DNA of 64,000 nt from CAVRXQ01 sp963831155 (GTDB taxonomy: Bacteria; Actinomycetota; Acidimicrobiia; Acidimicrobiales; Bog-793), in contig CAWHOY010000006.1 of the NCBI GenBank assembly GCA_963831155.1, forward strand, positions 62,001 to 126,000, given 5' to 3'. Of this stretch, positions 56,061 to 64,000 are shown in pieces. The position numbers and the translations under genes are program-made. Positions within the stretch are counted from its first letter, which is position 1, and each line of letters opens with the position of its first letter. The notes below the pieces were generated by a model. The model saw only the letters and a program-made list of their open reading frames with translations. It was not told the origin of the DNA and searched no databases.

Positions 56061-58190
56061 TCAGCGCGTCTGCTCGGGTCGTCTCGACTGCACGAGTTGC
56101 AAGTCTCCGTCGAGCCCGCTCACCTCGGCGCTCTCTTCTCGCGCTTCGATCGTCACTCGCTGGTTGCCGACGGGCACCTGCTCAACCCGGATCGTGCCGA
56201 GCGATTCGGGAATCGTCGGCTTCAAATAGACCCGACGATCGTTGATGTCCGGTTCAAAAGACAGCAGTGTCCGCAACAAGCTGAACGGCGTCGCGGCGGC
56301 CCACGCCTGCGGGGAACACGACGTCGGATAACCGACCGGAGCCGCGAACTCTTCGCGTCCAAACCCGCAGAACAGTTCCGGCAGCCGTGAATCGAACAGC
56401 GCTGAGGTTTCGAACATCGAAAGCGCCACCGCCTGAGCCTCTGCCGCGAATCCATAGCGCATCAGCCCCGCCGCGCAGATCGCATTGTCATGGGGCCAGA
56501 CCGAACCGTTGTGGTAGCTAACCGGGTTGTACGCACCCATGTTCGACGCGAGCGTTCGAATACCCCAACCCGAGTACATCTCGGTCGACATGAGCTGCTT
56601 GACGATCCGCTCCGCCTTGTCGTCGTCGACGATTCCGGTCCACAGGCAGTGACCGGCATTCGAAGTCAGCGAATCGATCGGCCGTTTCTCCGCGTCAAGC
56701 CCGACGGCGATATACCCGCGATCCTCGATGAAGTAGCGATCGTTGAACACCGAGCGGAGGGCGTTCGCTCGCTCTTCGCATCGCTTCGCCGTCGCCTCGT
56801 CACCGCGGGCCCAGGCGATGCGCCCGCGGGCGCGGTACGCCGCATAGACGTAGCCCTGCACCTCGCAGAGGGCGATCGGCGCCTCGGCGATGCGTCCGCC
56901 AGCGAAGTTGATTCCGTCGTAAGAGTCCTTCCAACCCTGGTTCATGAGCCCACGGTCGGTCGCGCGCTGGTACTCGACAAGGCCGTCATCGTCCCGATCA
57001 CCGAAATTCTCGATCCACTCGATCGCGCGGTCAGCCACAGGCAATAGCTCGTCGATCGCGGACGCGTCCGCGCCAAAATCGTGCAATTCCCCGAGCAGCA
57101 TCACGAAAAGTGGCGTTGCGTCGATCGAGCCGTAGTAGATCGACTCCCCGCCGACGCCGCCGCCCATCCCCGAGCGGATCTCGTGCAGGATCTTCCCGGG
57201 CTCTTCTTCGGTGCGCGGGTCGGTGTCGGTTCCCTGGTAGCGCGCGAGCGTACGCAAAGTCGACAGCGCGAGCGTCGGATCGACGATGAGCGTCATCCAC
57301 GACGTGATGATCGAGTCGCGACCGAACAACGTCATGAACCATGGTGCGCCGGCGGCAACGACGACGTTGTTCGGCATCGCGGGATCGAAGATACGCAGCG
57401 AGCCGAGGTCGAGAATCGAACGCGTGAGCGCGCGGTTCACCGATTCGTCGTCGGTCTTCACATGCGGCGTCGTCCGTTCCCACTTCCGCAGTCGTGTCGC
57501 AGGCGTCGAGAACTCGACGCGCTCACCACATCGGTAGCGAAGTGGCGCAAGCTCACAGTCCATTGCGAGTTCGATTTCGAAACAGCCGCGCCACTCGCCG
57601 CGCGCCGGAACAACGACGTCGAGCGTCATCTCGTTCCCGGTGACGAGTGCACCCTGGGGTGGTCGCAGGCGGATTCCTCGGCGGCGTTCGCGATAGGTGT
57701 GGTCGATGAAGATCCGACCCTCCTCGACGCGTGACGTTGCTTCGCCGTGTGGCGCGACGTGGTTCCCCTTCACCGCGAAAAGATGTGCGAAGTCCGCCTC
57801 AAAAAGGACGCTCAGGGTGCAGGCGGTCGCTTCGCCACCCAAGTTCCGCAGCACGACGTCTTCGCGCATGCCGTCACCGACGAATCGCTCGCGGATCACG
57901 AACACCGTGCTGTCGGCGCGGCCCTCTTGAGGTTGGACTCGCCCGAGGAAGGTGGCGGAGAAAGGGTCGTTAGAGACGACCGAGAGGGGTTCGATCTTCC
58001 GATCGTCGATCGCGAATCGCCACGCGGACAGATAGCGCGTGTCCCGGTAAAAGAGTCCCTGGGCGCCTCCCTGCTCGATGTCTCCTCCGGCCGACGAGAT
58101 GACAAAGCTCGTACCTTCGACGAGGGTGACGCCCGCCTCGGAGATCCCGCCAAGGCCGGGCTGGGTGCCGACCGACCAACTCGTCGCCAT
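56061..58190 (-). CDS. Amylo-alpha-1,6-glucosidase family (glycogen debranching-like) protein
   Basis: A 709-residue two-part enzyme. The N-terminal beta domain (about 1-260) matches the glycogen-debranching N-terminal family: FVISSAGGDIEQGGAQGLFYRDTRYLSAW. The C-terminal (alpha/alpha)6 barrel shows AAGAPWFMTLFGRDSIITSWM, QGWKDSYDGI and YHNGSVWPHDNA, typical of GH-type debranching glucosidases. Start ATG 58190 shares one base with the stop of the glycosyltransferase gene (TGATG); the frame is open to 58952 but only across that gene. Likely substrate is an alpha-glucan or glucosyl solute; not proven. Confidence 0.9.
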   Translation of the reverse strand: MATSWSVGTQPGLGGISEAGVTLVEGTSFVISSAGGDIEQGGAQGLFYRDTRYLSAWRFAIDDRKIEPLSVVSNDPFSATFLGRVQPQEGRADSTVFVIRERFVGDGMREDVVLRNLGGEATACTLSVLFEADFAHLFAVKGNHVAPHGEATSRVEEGRIFIDHTYRERRRGIRLRPPQGALVTGNEMTLDVVVPARGEWRGCFEIELAMDCELAPLRYRCGERVEFSTPATRLRKWERTTPHVKTDDESVNRALTRSILDLGSLRIFDPAMPNNVVVAAGAPWFMTLFGRDSIITSWMTLIVDPTLALSTLRTLARYQGTDTDPRTEEEPGKILHEIRSGMGGGVGGESIYYGSIDATPLFVMLLGELHDFGADASAIDELLPVADRAIEWIENFGDRDDDGLVEYQRATDRGLMNQGWKDSYDGINFAGGRIAEAPIALCEVQGYVYAAYRARGRIAWARGDEATAKRCEERANALRSVFNDRYFIEDRGYIAVGLDAEKRPIDSLTSNAGHCLWTGIVDDDKAERIVKQLMSTEMYSGWGIRTLASNMGAYNPVSYHNGSVWPHDNAICAAGLMRYGFAAEAQAVALSMFETSALFDSRLPELFCGFGREEFAAPVGYPTSCSPQAWAAATPFSLLRTLLSFEPDINDRRVYLKPTIPESLGTIRVEQVPVGNQRVTIEAREESAEVSGLDGDLQLVQSRRPEQTR

Positions 58191-59230
58191 CAGTGCAGCG
58201 CCCTCGCCCCGATCTCGCCGCGGATGGCGCGCTCGAACACGGCGACGTGCTCGGCGACGACGCGCTGCACCGAGAAACGCTCTTCGACGGCGACCCGGCA
58301 GGCCCGACGATCGATCTCGTCGATGCGACCGACGGCGTCGACGAGCTCGGGTTCGTCGGCGCAGATGAAGCCGGTCACTTCGTGATCGACGATCTCGGGT
58401 GCGGCACCGTGCGGCGTGGTGATCACCGGCGTGCCACAGGCGAGCGCCTCGATCATCACCATGCCGAAGGGCTCGGGCCACTGAATGGGGTTGAGCAGCA
58501 TCGACGCGCCGCCGAGCAATTGCACCTTCGTGTCGTGGTCGACCTCGCCGACATAGTCGATGTCCTGTCCGAGGAGCGGTTTCAGGGTCTGTTCGAAGTA
58601 TTCGATCTCGATCGGCTCGGAGCGCTTGCCGGCGATGCGCAGCGGAATCCCCGCTCGTCTCGCGACACGCGCCGCGATGTGCGCGCCCTTCGTCGGATTG
58701 AGCCGCCCGAGGAACAGCGCGTAGCCGCCGGCGCCGGACTGCACTGGGAAGCGCTCCGGTTCGACACCATGGTGGATGACCGCTGCCACCTCGACGCCGT
58801 GCGCGGCCGACGCCTGGTGGTGGGAGATCGCGATCACCGGCACCTGCTTCGAGGTCACCCGGTACAGATCGATGAGGTCGCTCTCGAACGGACCGTGGTT
58901 CGTCGTGAGCACCGGCAGGTCGGGGAAGCGGCCGCAGTAAAGCGGTCCGCACAAGGTGTGGTCATGGACGACGTCGGCGTCCTTGGCGGCGTCGTAGGCG
59001 TGTACGACGTGGCGGATTTCCTGTGCCGCTCCCCCGACGCCGATGCCGATCGCGTGCTCGAAGAACCAACCGCGTTCGACCTCGCAGGTGCTGTCGCCGG
59101 TCGTGAACAACAGCACATCGTGACCGGCGGCTTTCAGGCCCCTGGCCAGGGAGTCGAGGACGGTCTCGGTCCCCCCGTACGCCGGTGGCGGGACGGGGAG
59201 CCACGGAGGCGCCACGATCACAATCCGCAT
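58190..59230 (-). CDS. Glycosyltransferase family 4 protein
   Basis: A 346-residue GT-B glycosyltransferase. The N-terminal half starts MRIVIVAPPWLPVPPPAYGGTETVLDSLARGL, the classical sugar-acceptor lobe. The C-terminal half has FLGRLNPTKGAHIAARVARRAG and LNPIQWPEPFGMVMIEALACGTPVI with the EX7E pattern that binds the nucleotide-sugar donor. ATG 59230 is used, with AAGG before it; an in-frame upstream start at 59269 is less likely. It is translationally coupled to the glucosidase gene, so the two probably make and trim the same glycan. Confidence 0.9.
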   Translation of the reverse strand: MRIVIVAPPWLPVPPPAYGGTETVLDSLARGLKAAGHDVLLFTTGDSTCEVERGWFFEHAIGIGVGGAAQEIRHVVHAYDAAKDADVVHDHTLCGPLYCGRFPDLPVLTTNHGPFESDLIDLYRVTSKQVPVIAISHHQASAAHGVEVAAVIHHGVEPERFPVQSGAGGYALFLGRLNPTKGAHIAARVARRAGIPLRIAGKRSEPIEIEYFEQTLKPLLGQDIDYVGEVDHDTKVQLLGGASMLLNPIQWPEPFGMVMIEALACGTPVITTPHGAAPEIVDHEVTGFICADEPELVDAVGRIDEIDRRACRVAVEERFSVQRVVAEHVAVFERAIRGEIGARALH

Positions 59231-59328
59231 CGCCTTACCATTCCCGATCGGTCGGGCATCTGCCAGCATCCCCAGTCTCGGGCGCGCGCGAAACCGCCAG
59301 CCACCGCCTTTCGGTCATCAGCGAAGGC

Positions 59329-60207
59329 TCAGATCGTGCTCGGCCCGGCGGCAGTTTGCGCCCGCTCGGCTTCGGCATCGAGTCGAGCGTCCTCGCGTGC
59401 CGCCGTGCGGTCCTCGGATCGCATCCATTGGAAAAAGATCGGTATCAAGGCCGTGACGGTGAAGAGCTCGGACAGCACCCACAACAAGCCGCCGCCCGCG
59501 TGCGTGCTCGACAAGGTGTAGATCGACGCCGCGGGTTTCGAGTCGTTCAACAGCGCGATTCCCAAGAACGCTTCGACGGGGACACCCAGAGCGAGGTTCA
59601 GCATCCTCGCGCCATATCCCATCTTCCAACGCGGGATCGGATCGAGACCGACGACCGGCCACCAGTACAGCGTCGCCCCGAAGAGGAAGGTCAGGTTGAC
59701 GAGATCCATGACCTCCATGTGTGCCATCGCGAAGCCGATGAACGGGGTGAGGAAGAAGACGTACATCAGCCCGAAGTACAAGAACCAGACGCTGACCGGG
59801 TGACTCACGAGAGCGAAGGCCCGCGAGTGCAGGAGCTTCAGCCAGAGTTCCTTTGTCCTGCGGCTCGAGGTCTGCAAGAGCAGCGTCGACGGCGCACCGA
59901 GCGCAAGCAGCGGCGGCGCAATGACCATCAACAGCAGGTGCTGCAGGACGTGGGCTTGGAAGTACGAGGCGGTGAGCGTAGAGATCGGTGAGCCGAGCGC
60001 GAGCTCGACCATGACGAGCCCCGCCATGAAGGCGGCCGTGCGCATCCCGCTCCAGCGCCGTCCCTTGCCGGCGAGCGCCCAGTCGGCCCGCAGATACCAC
60101 AGCGCCACGGCGCCGATGACGACCGCCATGAACAGCGGAAAAAGGCTCGTGTTCCAGTCCGTGAACAGGACGTGGAGGCTGTAGTGAACCGGCTTCATCG
60201 AGCCCAT
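59329..60207 (-). CDS. ctaG: Cytochrome c oxidase assembly factor CtaG (caa3 type)
   Basis: A 292-residue membrane protein with about seven spans, of the caa3_CtaG family that helps copper loading or assembly of caa3-type oxidase. Conserved parts are FQAHVLQHLLLMVIAPPLLALGAP with His residues, HPVSVWFLYFGLMYVFFLTP and a late GGGLLWVLSEL. The C-terminus is charged. No oxidase subunits are in the window. It sits alone between the HtrA gene and the glycosyltransferase gene, with 75 and 98 base gaps. Confidence 0.9.
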   Translation of the reverse strand: MGSMKPVHYSLHVLFTDWNTSLFPLFMAVVIGAVALWYLRADWALAGKGRRWSGMRTAAFMAGLVMVELALGSPISTLTASYFQAHVLQHLLLMVIAPPLLALGAPSTLLLQTSSRRTKELWLKLLHSRAFALVSHPVSVWFLYFGLMYVFFLTPFIGFAMAHMEVMDLVNLTFLFGATLYWWPVVGLDPIPRWKMGYGARMLNLALGVPVEAFLGIALLNDSKPAASIYTLSSTHAGGGLLWVLSELFTVTALIPIFFQWMRSEDRTAAREDARLDAEAERAQTAAGPSTI

Positions 60208-60282
60208 GACAAAGCGATGGTACCGAGTGCGGGCTCAGGCCCGCCTTCGCGCCGGACTGTAAGCCCGGCGCGGTATCGACGG

Positions 60283-61644
60283 TTACAGCGGTATGCCGGC
60301 CAGTATCACGGTCGCGGTGTGCGACGCACCGGACGAATTCGTGAACGTGACGGTCACCTGATTCCCCGGCTTGTGCGAACGGATGGCGTTCTGCAGAACC
60401 TGGATCGTGTTCGTGGTCGTCCCGTCGACCGCGGTGATCGAGTCGCCGCCCTGAAGGCCCGCCGACTGAGCGGGGCTACCAGCGATCACGGCAGAGATGA
60501 ACACGCCCGGGCCGGTCGGCTCGCCGAAGTTGTCCCCTTCGGTGACACCCAAGAACGCGGTCAGCCCGAGCGTGACGCGCGAGCTCGCCTTGTGGTGCTC
60601 GATGTCACTCGCGATCTGCCGCGCTTCGTTGATCGGGATCGCGAACCCGAGCGACCCGGTCGTCGTGTCCGACGAAGCCGCCGCCGTGTCGATCCCGACG
60701 ACCTGGTGCTGCAAGTTCACGAGCGGACCGCCCGAGTCGCCGGACTCGATCGGCGCGTCCGTCTCGAACAGCCTGTGCAGCGTCTCGGGGGTCGACGGCG
60801 TCAGTTCGTCGCCAGCGGTGATCGTGCGATTCGTCGCGGTGATCGTCCCGCTCGAGACCGACGGCTTACCACCGAGACCGAGCGCGTTGCCGATCGCGAC
60901 AACCGACGTGCCGACGGCAACCTTCGAGGAGTTGGCGAAACTCACCGACGGCAGCCCCGCCGGAGCAGACTCGATCCTGATCAGCGCGACGTCCTGGGTG
61001 GGGTCGACGCCGAGCACCTTCGCCTTGTACGAACCGGAGTGCCCCTCGATCGTGACCCGGATGTTCGTCGCCGACTCCACGACGTGGTTGTTCGTCAGCA
61101 CGAGGCCGGACGGCGAAATGATCATCCCGGTCCCCGCTGCCGCTTCCGCGCCGTTTCCGACGGGGCTCGCGACCGTGGTGTTGATGTCGACGACGGCGGG
61201 GTCGATCGCGGATGCGACCTGCGCGACCTCCGTCGATTTCGGAACGACCCCGGAGGCGTTCGACCTCGGCGAGGTCACCACCGTTCCAGCAGGCCTCTGG
61301 GTGCCCGGCGAGGAGTTGACTGCCGCGTCGAGTCCCGCGCCGAGCCCGCCCGCCATCAACGCCACAAGTCCGACGAGCACCGCGATCTTGCGGCCGTTAG
61401 AACGCGGGGGCTCTTCGGCGCGGCCGGCGCCCGGCGGCACCCACCATCCTCCCGGCGGCGGTCCTGCCGTGGTGAACCAGGGCGACGGAGGTGGAGGCGG
61501 CGGAAGGGACGACGGCTGCGGCGTCGCCGCCAGCGGAGCCGTGGTTCCCTCGACCGCTTGCGTCTCGTTCTCGAAAGAATCGAGCGGCACTGGCGGTGCC
61601 TCGGCGCCTTCGACTGGTTGCGTCTCGTTCTCGTCGTGTTCCAT
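60283..61644 (-). CDS. HtrA/DegP-like trypsin-type serine protease with PDZ domain
   Basis: A 453-residue membrane-anchored protease of envelope quality control. The N-terminal cytoplasmic part (about 1-85) is Pro-rich and contains a near-duplicate ENETQPVEG / ENETQAVEG. One span (about 87-106) follows. The protease domain has the catalytic His in LTNNHVVES, Asp in DPTQDVALI and Ser in ESGDSGGPLV. One C-terminal PDZ domain starts GPGVFISAVIAGSPAQSAGL. Start ATG 61644, four bases after the stop of the unknown 238-residue gene. Confidence 0.94.
   Translation of the reverse strand: MEHDENETQPVEGAEAPPVPLDSFENETQAVEGTTAPLAATPQPSSLPPPPPPSPWFTTAGPPPGGWWVPPGAGRAEEPPRSNGRKIAVLVGLVALMAGGLGAGLDAAVNSSPGTQRPAGTVVTSPRSNASGVVPKSTEVAQVASAIDPAVVDINTTVASPVGNGAEAAAGTGMIISPSGLVLTNNHVVESATNIRVTIEGHSGSYKAKVLGVDPTQDVALIRIESAPAGLPSVSFANSSKVAVGTSVVAIGNALGLGGKPSVSSGTITATNRTITAGDELTPSTPETLHRLFETDAPIESGDSGGPLVNLQHQVVGIDTAAASSDTTTGSLGFAIPINEARQIASDIEHHKASSRVTLGLTAFLGVTEGDNFGEPTGPGVFISAVIAGSPAQSAGLQGGDSITAVDGTTTNTIQVLQNAIRSHKPGNQVTVTFTNSSGASHTATVILAGIPL
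61558..61633. repeat. Direct repeat inside the htrA N-terminus
   Basis: A 16-base identical unit (61558-61573 and 61618-61633, TTGCGTCTCGTTCTCG on the plus strand) recurs at a 60-base distance, in frame, encoding the two ENETQ motifs of the protease's cytoplasmic tail. It indicates a local duplication of 20 codons that has since diverged between the copies. Confidence 0.85.
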
Positions 61645-61648
61645 GGCC

Positions 61649-62365
61649 TCAGTCCTCGTTAAGGATCGGTCCGAATTGCAGCCACCTCATGACACCCCGA
61701 GTATCCCGGGCGAGGATCGGATCTTCCTGGGCTTTATCTGAGAGTTCGCTGAACGCGAACGCGACCCGATCGAGATTATCGGTGATCGGCGGGAAGGCGA
61801 CCCGCGGCCGGCGTCGCCGCTCTGCGTCAGCCAGACGTGTTCCCTGATGCGATTTGATCGAATCCGTCGATCTCGCGCCACCGTTCATGCCGCGCGGGAA
61901 CGCCGCCGGTGGTTCGCGCAGCACCGCTTCTGGCAGCCGCGCAACGAGATCGCGAACCTTCCAGTCGTCATGTTCTGCACCGTCGACGAACCGGCGCCGC
62001 GCGCTGACAAGTGCCGCCGGGGCATCGTAGAGATAACCGAGAAGTCCGAACGCCACCTCGAGGTCGGCGAGCACCGGCGCACGACCGAAGATCGCGGCGC
62101 GGCGCAACGCGATCGCCACACACGCGGACACGACGTCGCCGAGGTGCTCTCCGGGCGCGAGCACGAGGCGGTCGGAGACCCGCTCGGCGAGCAGCAGCGC
62201 GTATCCCTGGTCGGGCCCGGGCACCCCTTCTCCGCGTCGGAACCGCGTCGGCTGACCTGTGAAGTCGGCCGGCCGGTCCGCCACCCACCGCTCCGGAGGC
62301 GCGAGGCGGTATCCAGGACGGACCTCGTCGTAGTATTGGATCGGCGCGAAACGCGGCTGGGTCAT
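61649..62365 (-). CDS. Unknown protein, 238 residues
   Basis: I do not recognise a family. The protein is soluble and charged, with no membrane segment or signal. Conserved-looking parts are the N-terminal QPRFAPIQYYDEVRPGYRLAPPERW, and the middle SACVAIALRRAAIFGRAPVLADLEVAFGLLGYL, a likely helix-rich core. The C-terminus ends GVMRWLQFGPILNED. It is four bases upstream of the htrA start and 78 bases downstream of ilvE, so it is probably in one operon with the protease. Codon use looks like its neighbours. The function cannot be inferred. Confidence 0.75.
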   Translation of the reverse strand: MTQPRFAPIQYYDEVRPGYRLAPPERWVADRPADFTGQPTRFRRGEGVPGPDQGYALLLAERVSDRLVLAPGEHLGDVVSACVAIALRRAAIFGRAPVLADLEVAFGLLGYLYDAPAALVSARRRFVDGAEHDDWKVRDLVARLPEAVLREPPAAFPRGMNGGARSTDSIKSHQGTRLADAERRRRPRVAFPPITDNLDRVAFAFSELSDKAQEDPILARDTRGVMRWLQFGPILNED

Positions 62366-62443
62366 CTCGTCGTGTAGTCCGCGTGTCTCACGGCGCGCAG
62401 GATACAGGAGGGGGCACGTGCTTCCGAATTACCGAGCTGACCG

Positions 62444-63370
62444 TCAATCGACGAGTTCGAGCCACTCTTTGTACTGCGGGAGCTCGCCGCGCACAGCCTG
62501 GCGATACGTTTCAGCGATCGCCTTTGCGACCGGACCCGGACGTCCCTCGCCGATCACGCGGTCGTCCACCGAGCTCACGGGCACAATCTCCGCCGCCGTG
62601 CCAGACATGAATAGTTCGTCAGCGACGTACAGATCCGTCCGGCGCATCGCCTGCTCGCGCACCTCGAACCCGAGATCGGACGCGATCGTCATCACCGAGT
62701 CGCGGGTGATGCCGTCGAGTGCCGACATCGTCGCCGGGGGCGGCGTCGTCACCGTGCCTGCGCGCACGGCGAAGAGGTTCTCACCGGTGCACTCTGAGAC
62801 ATAGCCGTCGGTTGTCAACATCACCGCTTCGTCGTAACCGGCACGGAGAACCTCGACTTTTGCGAGAGAGCTGTTGATGTACATGCCAGTCGCTTTCACC
62901 GAGGTCGGCAGTGAGCGCGGGTCGTGGCGCGCCCAGGTGCTCACCTTGAGGCGCGCACCTTTTTCCTGAGCGGCTTCACCTAGGTACGAGCCCCAGGGCC
63001 ACACGGCGATCGCCACGCGAACCTCGCTCGTAAGGGTGTTGATGCCCATCTCGCCGTAGCCAAGAAAAGCGATCGGACGGATGTAGCACTCGTCAAGACC
63101 ACTCGCGCGCACCGTATCCTTCACCGCAGTCGTGAGGTCGTCTTCGGAGAACGGGAGTTCGAGCATCAGCATGCGCGCGGAACGGTCGAAGCGCTGGAGG
63201 TGCTCGGCGAGACGGAAGACGGCCGGTCCCGCACTCGTCGGATAGGCGCGGATCCCTTCGAAAACGCCGGTCCCGTAGTGAAGGGTGTGGGTGAGGACAT
63301 GGATCGTCGCGTCTTCCCAGTCGACGAGCTCGCCGTCCATCCAGATCTTGGCCGTCGGTCTCAGCGGCAT
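62444..63370 (-). CDS. ilvE: Branched-chain amino acid aminotransferase
   Basis: A 308-residue class IV PLP aminotransferase for the last step of Leu, Ile and Val synthesis. Start MPLRPTAKIWMDGELVDWEDATIHVLTHTLHYGTGVFEGIRAY; the PLP Lys is in SVKATGMYINSSLAK; later GYVSECTGENLFAVR and FMSGTAAEIVPVSSVDDR. GAGGAGGGA just upstream fixes the ATG at 63370, while the frame itself stays open to 63844 across greA. It is divergent from greA with 96 bases between starts. Confidence 0.95.
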   Translation of the reverse strand: MPLRPTAKIWMDGELVDWEDATIHVLTHTLHYGTGVFEGIRAYPTSAGPAVFRLAEHLQRFDRSARMLMLELPFSEDDLTTAVKDTVRASGLDECYIRPIAFLGYGEMGINTLTSEVRVAIAVWPWGSYLGEAAQEKGARLKVSTWARHDPRSLPTSVKATGMYINSSLAKVEVLRAGYDEAVMLTTDGYVSECTGENLFAVRAGTVTTPPPATMSALDGITRDSVMTIASDLGFEVREQAMRRTDLYVADELFMSGTAAEIVPVSSVDDRVIGEGRPGPVAKAIAETYRQAVRGELPQYKEWLELVD

Positions 63371-63466
63371 CGTCGATCCCTCCTCGTCGCGGTGCCAAAC
63401 GCTAACGCGGCGTGCAGGGCGTCCGAGTCGTGCATCCAGACGCGCCTGGCTCGGTATTTTGGGGAC

Positions 63467-63931
63467 GTGACCGAGACGCACCTGTCGCCCCAGGCGCACC
63501 AGCGCCTCGTTGATGAACTCGAGGACCTGACGACGCGCGGTCGAGTCGAGATCGCGCGCCAAATCGAAGCCGCGCGGGCGCTCGGCGACCTCTCCGAGAA
63601 CGGCGATTACCACGCCGCGAAGGATGCCCAAGGAAAGATGGAGTCCCGCATCCGCCAGTTGCAGGCGATGCTCGCCTCGGCGGTGATCGTCGAACCGACC
63701 GCGTCGACTGGCGAAGTCGTCGCAGGGTCGGTCGTCGGCCTCCGCTACGCCGGCGATGACGACATCGAGACGTACCTCGTCGGTTCGATCGAGGAGCGAC
63801 CTGAGAACCTGCCGGTGATCTCGGTCGGCTCTCCGCTCGGCCAAGCCCTGCTCGGCAGGGCAACAGGGGAAACGGTGTCGTACGAGGCGCCGAATGGCGC
63901 GCTCGAAGTCGAGATCGTCTCGGTCAGTTAG
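63467..63931 (+). CDS. greA: Transcription elongation factor GreA
   Basis: A 154-residue factor that rescues backtracked RNA polymerase by stimulating RNA cleavage. The N-terminal coiled coil includes LDELEDLTTRGRVEIARQIEAARALGDLSENGDYHAAKDAQ, with the acidic DLSEN tip loop. The C-terminal FKBP-like domain shows VGSIEERPENLPVISVGSPLGQALLGR. Start GTG 63467 has GGGGAC just before. The nearby start inside the opposite strand's ilvE is not used. Confidence 0.94.
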   Translation: MTETHLSPQAHQRLVDELEDLTTRGRVEIARQIEAARALGDLSENGDYHAAKDAQGKMESRIRQLQAMLASAVIVEPTASTGEVVAGSVVGLRYAGDDDIETYLVGSIEERPENLPVISVGSPLGQALLGRATGETVSYEAPNGALEVEIVSVS

Positions 63932-64000
63932 AAGCCAGTCGGCGCCCGACGATCAAACGGCCTGCGCCGAGAAAACCCGCGTCTCCCACTCCGCGAACGC

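Noticed and set aside
58191..58952. N-terminal extension of the glucosidase across the glycosyltransferase gene
   Set aside because: The added sequence is Arg-rich with no domain. The N-terminal debranching domain begins right after ATG 58190.
60172..61662. 496-codon plus-strand frame opposite htrA
   Set aside because: Arg-rich, no motif; the HtrA frame carries the catalytic triad and a PDZ domain.
63371..63844. N-terminal extension of ilvE across the greA gene
   Set aside because: A strong ribosome binding site directly before ATG 63370 and the usual family length show that translation starts there.

Overview
The window is dense, GC-rich bacterial chromosome with short intergenic gaps, many ATGA/GTGA start-stop overlaps and frequent GTG starts. 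Several features point to an actinobacterium: a BldD-type regulator with a c-di-GMP signature, an HrcA/CIRCE-controlled dnaJ, an alpha2-type glycyl-tRNA synthetase next to recO, uppS, dnaG and a primary-type sigma factor, and pyruvate phosphate dikinase. A deep-branching class such as Acidimicrobiia is my best guess; that is inference from gene order and was not tested.

Region by region. Positions 1-4763 hold the end of a GH18-type glycosidase, rpsT, lepA (broken by an apparent one-base deletion), a DUF2236 oxygenase-like gene and a divergent lgt with a probable CTG start. Positions 4863-7125 carry a membrane acyltransferase facing a secreted SGNH hydrolase. Positions 7262-15200 form the conserved block CIRCE-hrcA-dnaJ-rsmE, bldD-like, HIT, phoH-ybeY-corC-era, closed by a hairpin terminator. 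Positions 15435-18918 are a PadR / ABC ATPase / FtsX-type permease operon. On the minus strand, 28140-19096 holds cysH followed by addB-addA-dinG-type repair genes. Positions 28274-37563 run uppS, a small membrane protein, recO, glyS, ppdK, a DUF3052 gene, dnaG and a sigma-70 gene. Positions 37691-40756 pair acetyl-CoA synthetase with a SatP-type acetate transporter, then a strong terminator and two tRNA genes (Asn, Met).

Positions 41132-47733, downstream of the tRNAs, are the accessory part: DUF3024, Nudix, NTF2-like, a secreted repetitive surface protein with a membrane-anchored DUF916-like partner, an L,D-transpeptidase, a VOC protein and two decayed gene remnants (FtsX-type permease, MalK-type ATPase). 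Positions 47809-50036 are tdh-kbl for threonine breakdown. A minus-strand run from 63370 to 50047 carries ilvE, an unknown gene, an HtrA protease, ctaG, a GT4/glucosidase pair, an AcuC/HDAC-like deacetylase and a branched-chain amino acid type ABC transporter in which the two permeases and the two ATPases are each fused into one protein. greA ends the window.

Functional themes are translation and heat shock (rpsT, lepA, hrcA, dnaJ, ybeY, era, glyS), replication and repair (dnaG, recO, addAB, dinG), two-carbon metabolism (acs, satP, ppdK and possibly acuC) and envelope building (uppS, lgt, acyltransferase, L,D-transpeptidase, surface proteins). No CRISPR array, insertion sequence or prophage was seen. 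The most unusual items are the fused Liv transporter, the surface-protein locus behind the tRNAs, the degenerate lgt, the cysH lacking one expected iron-sulfur cysteine, and the lepA frameshift.
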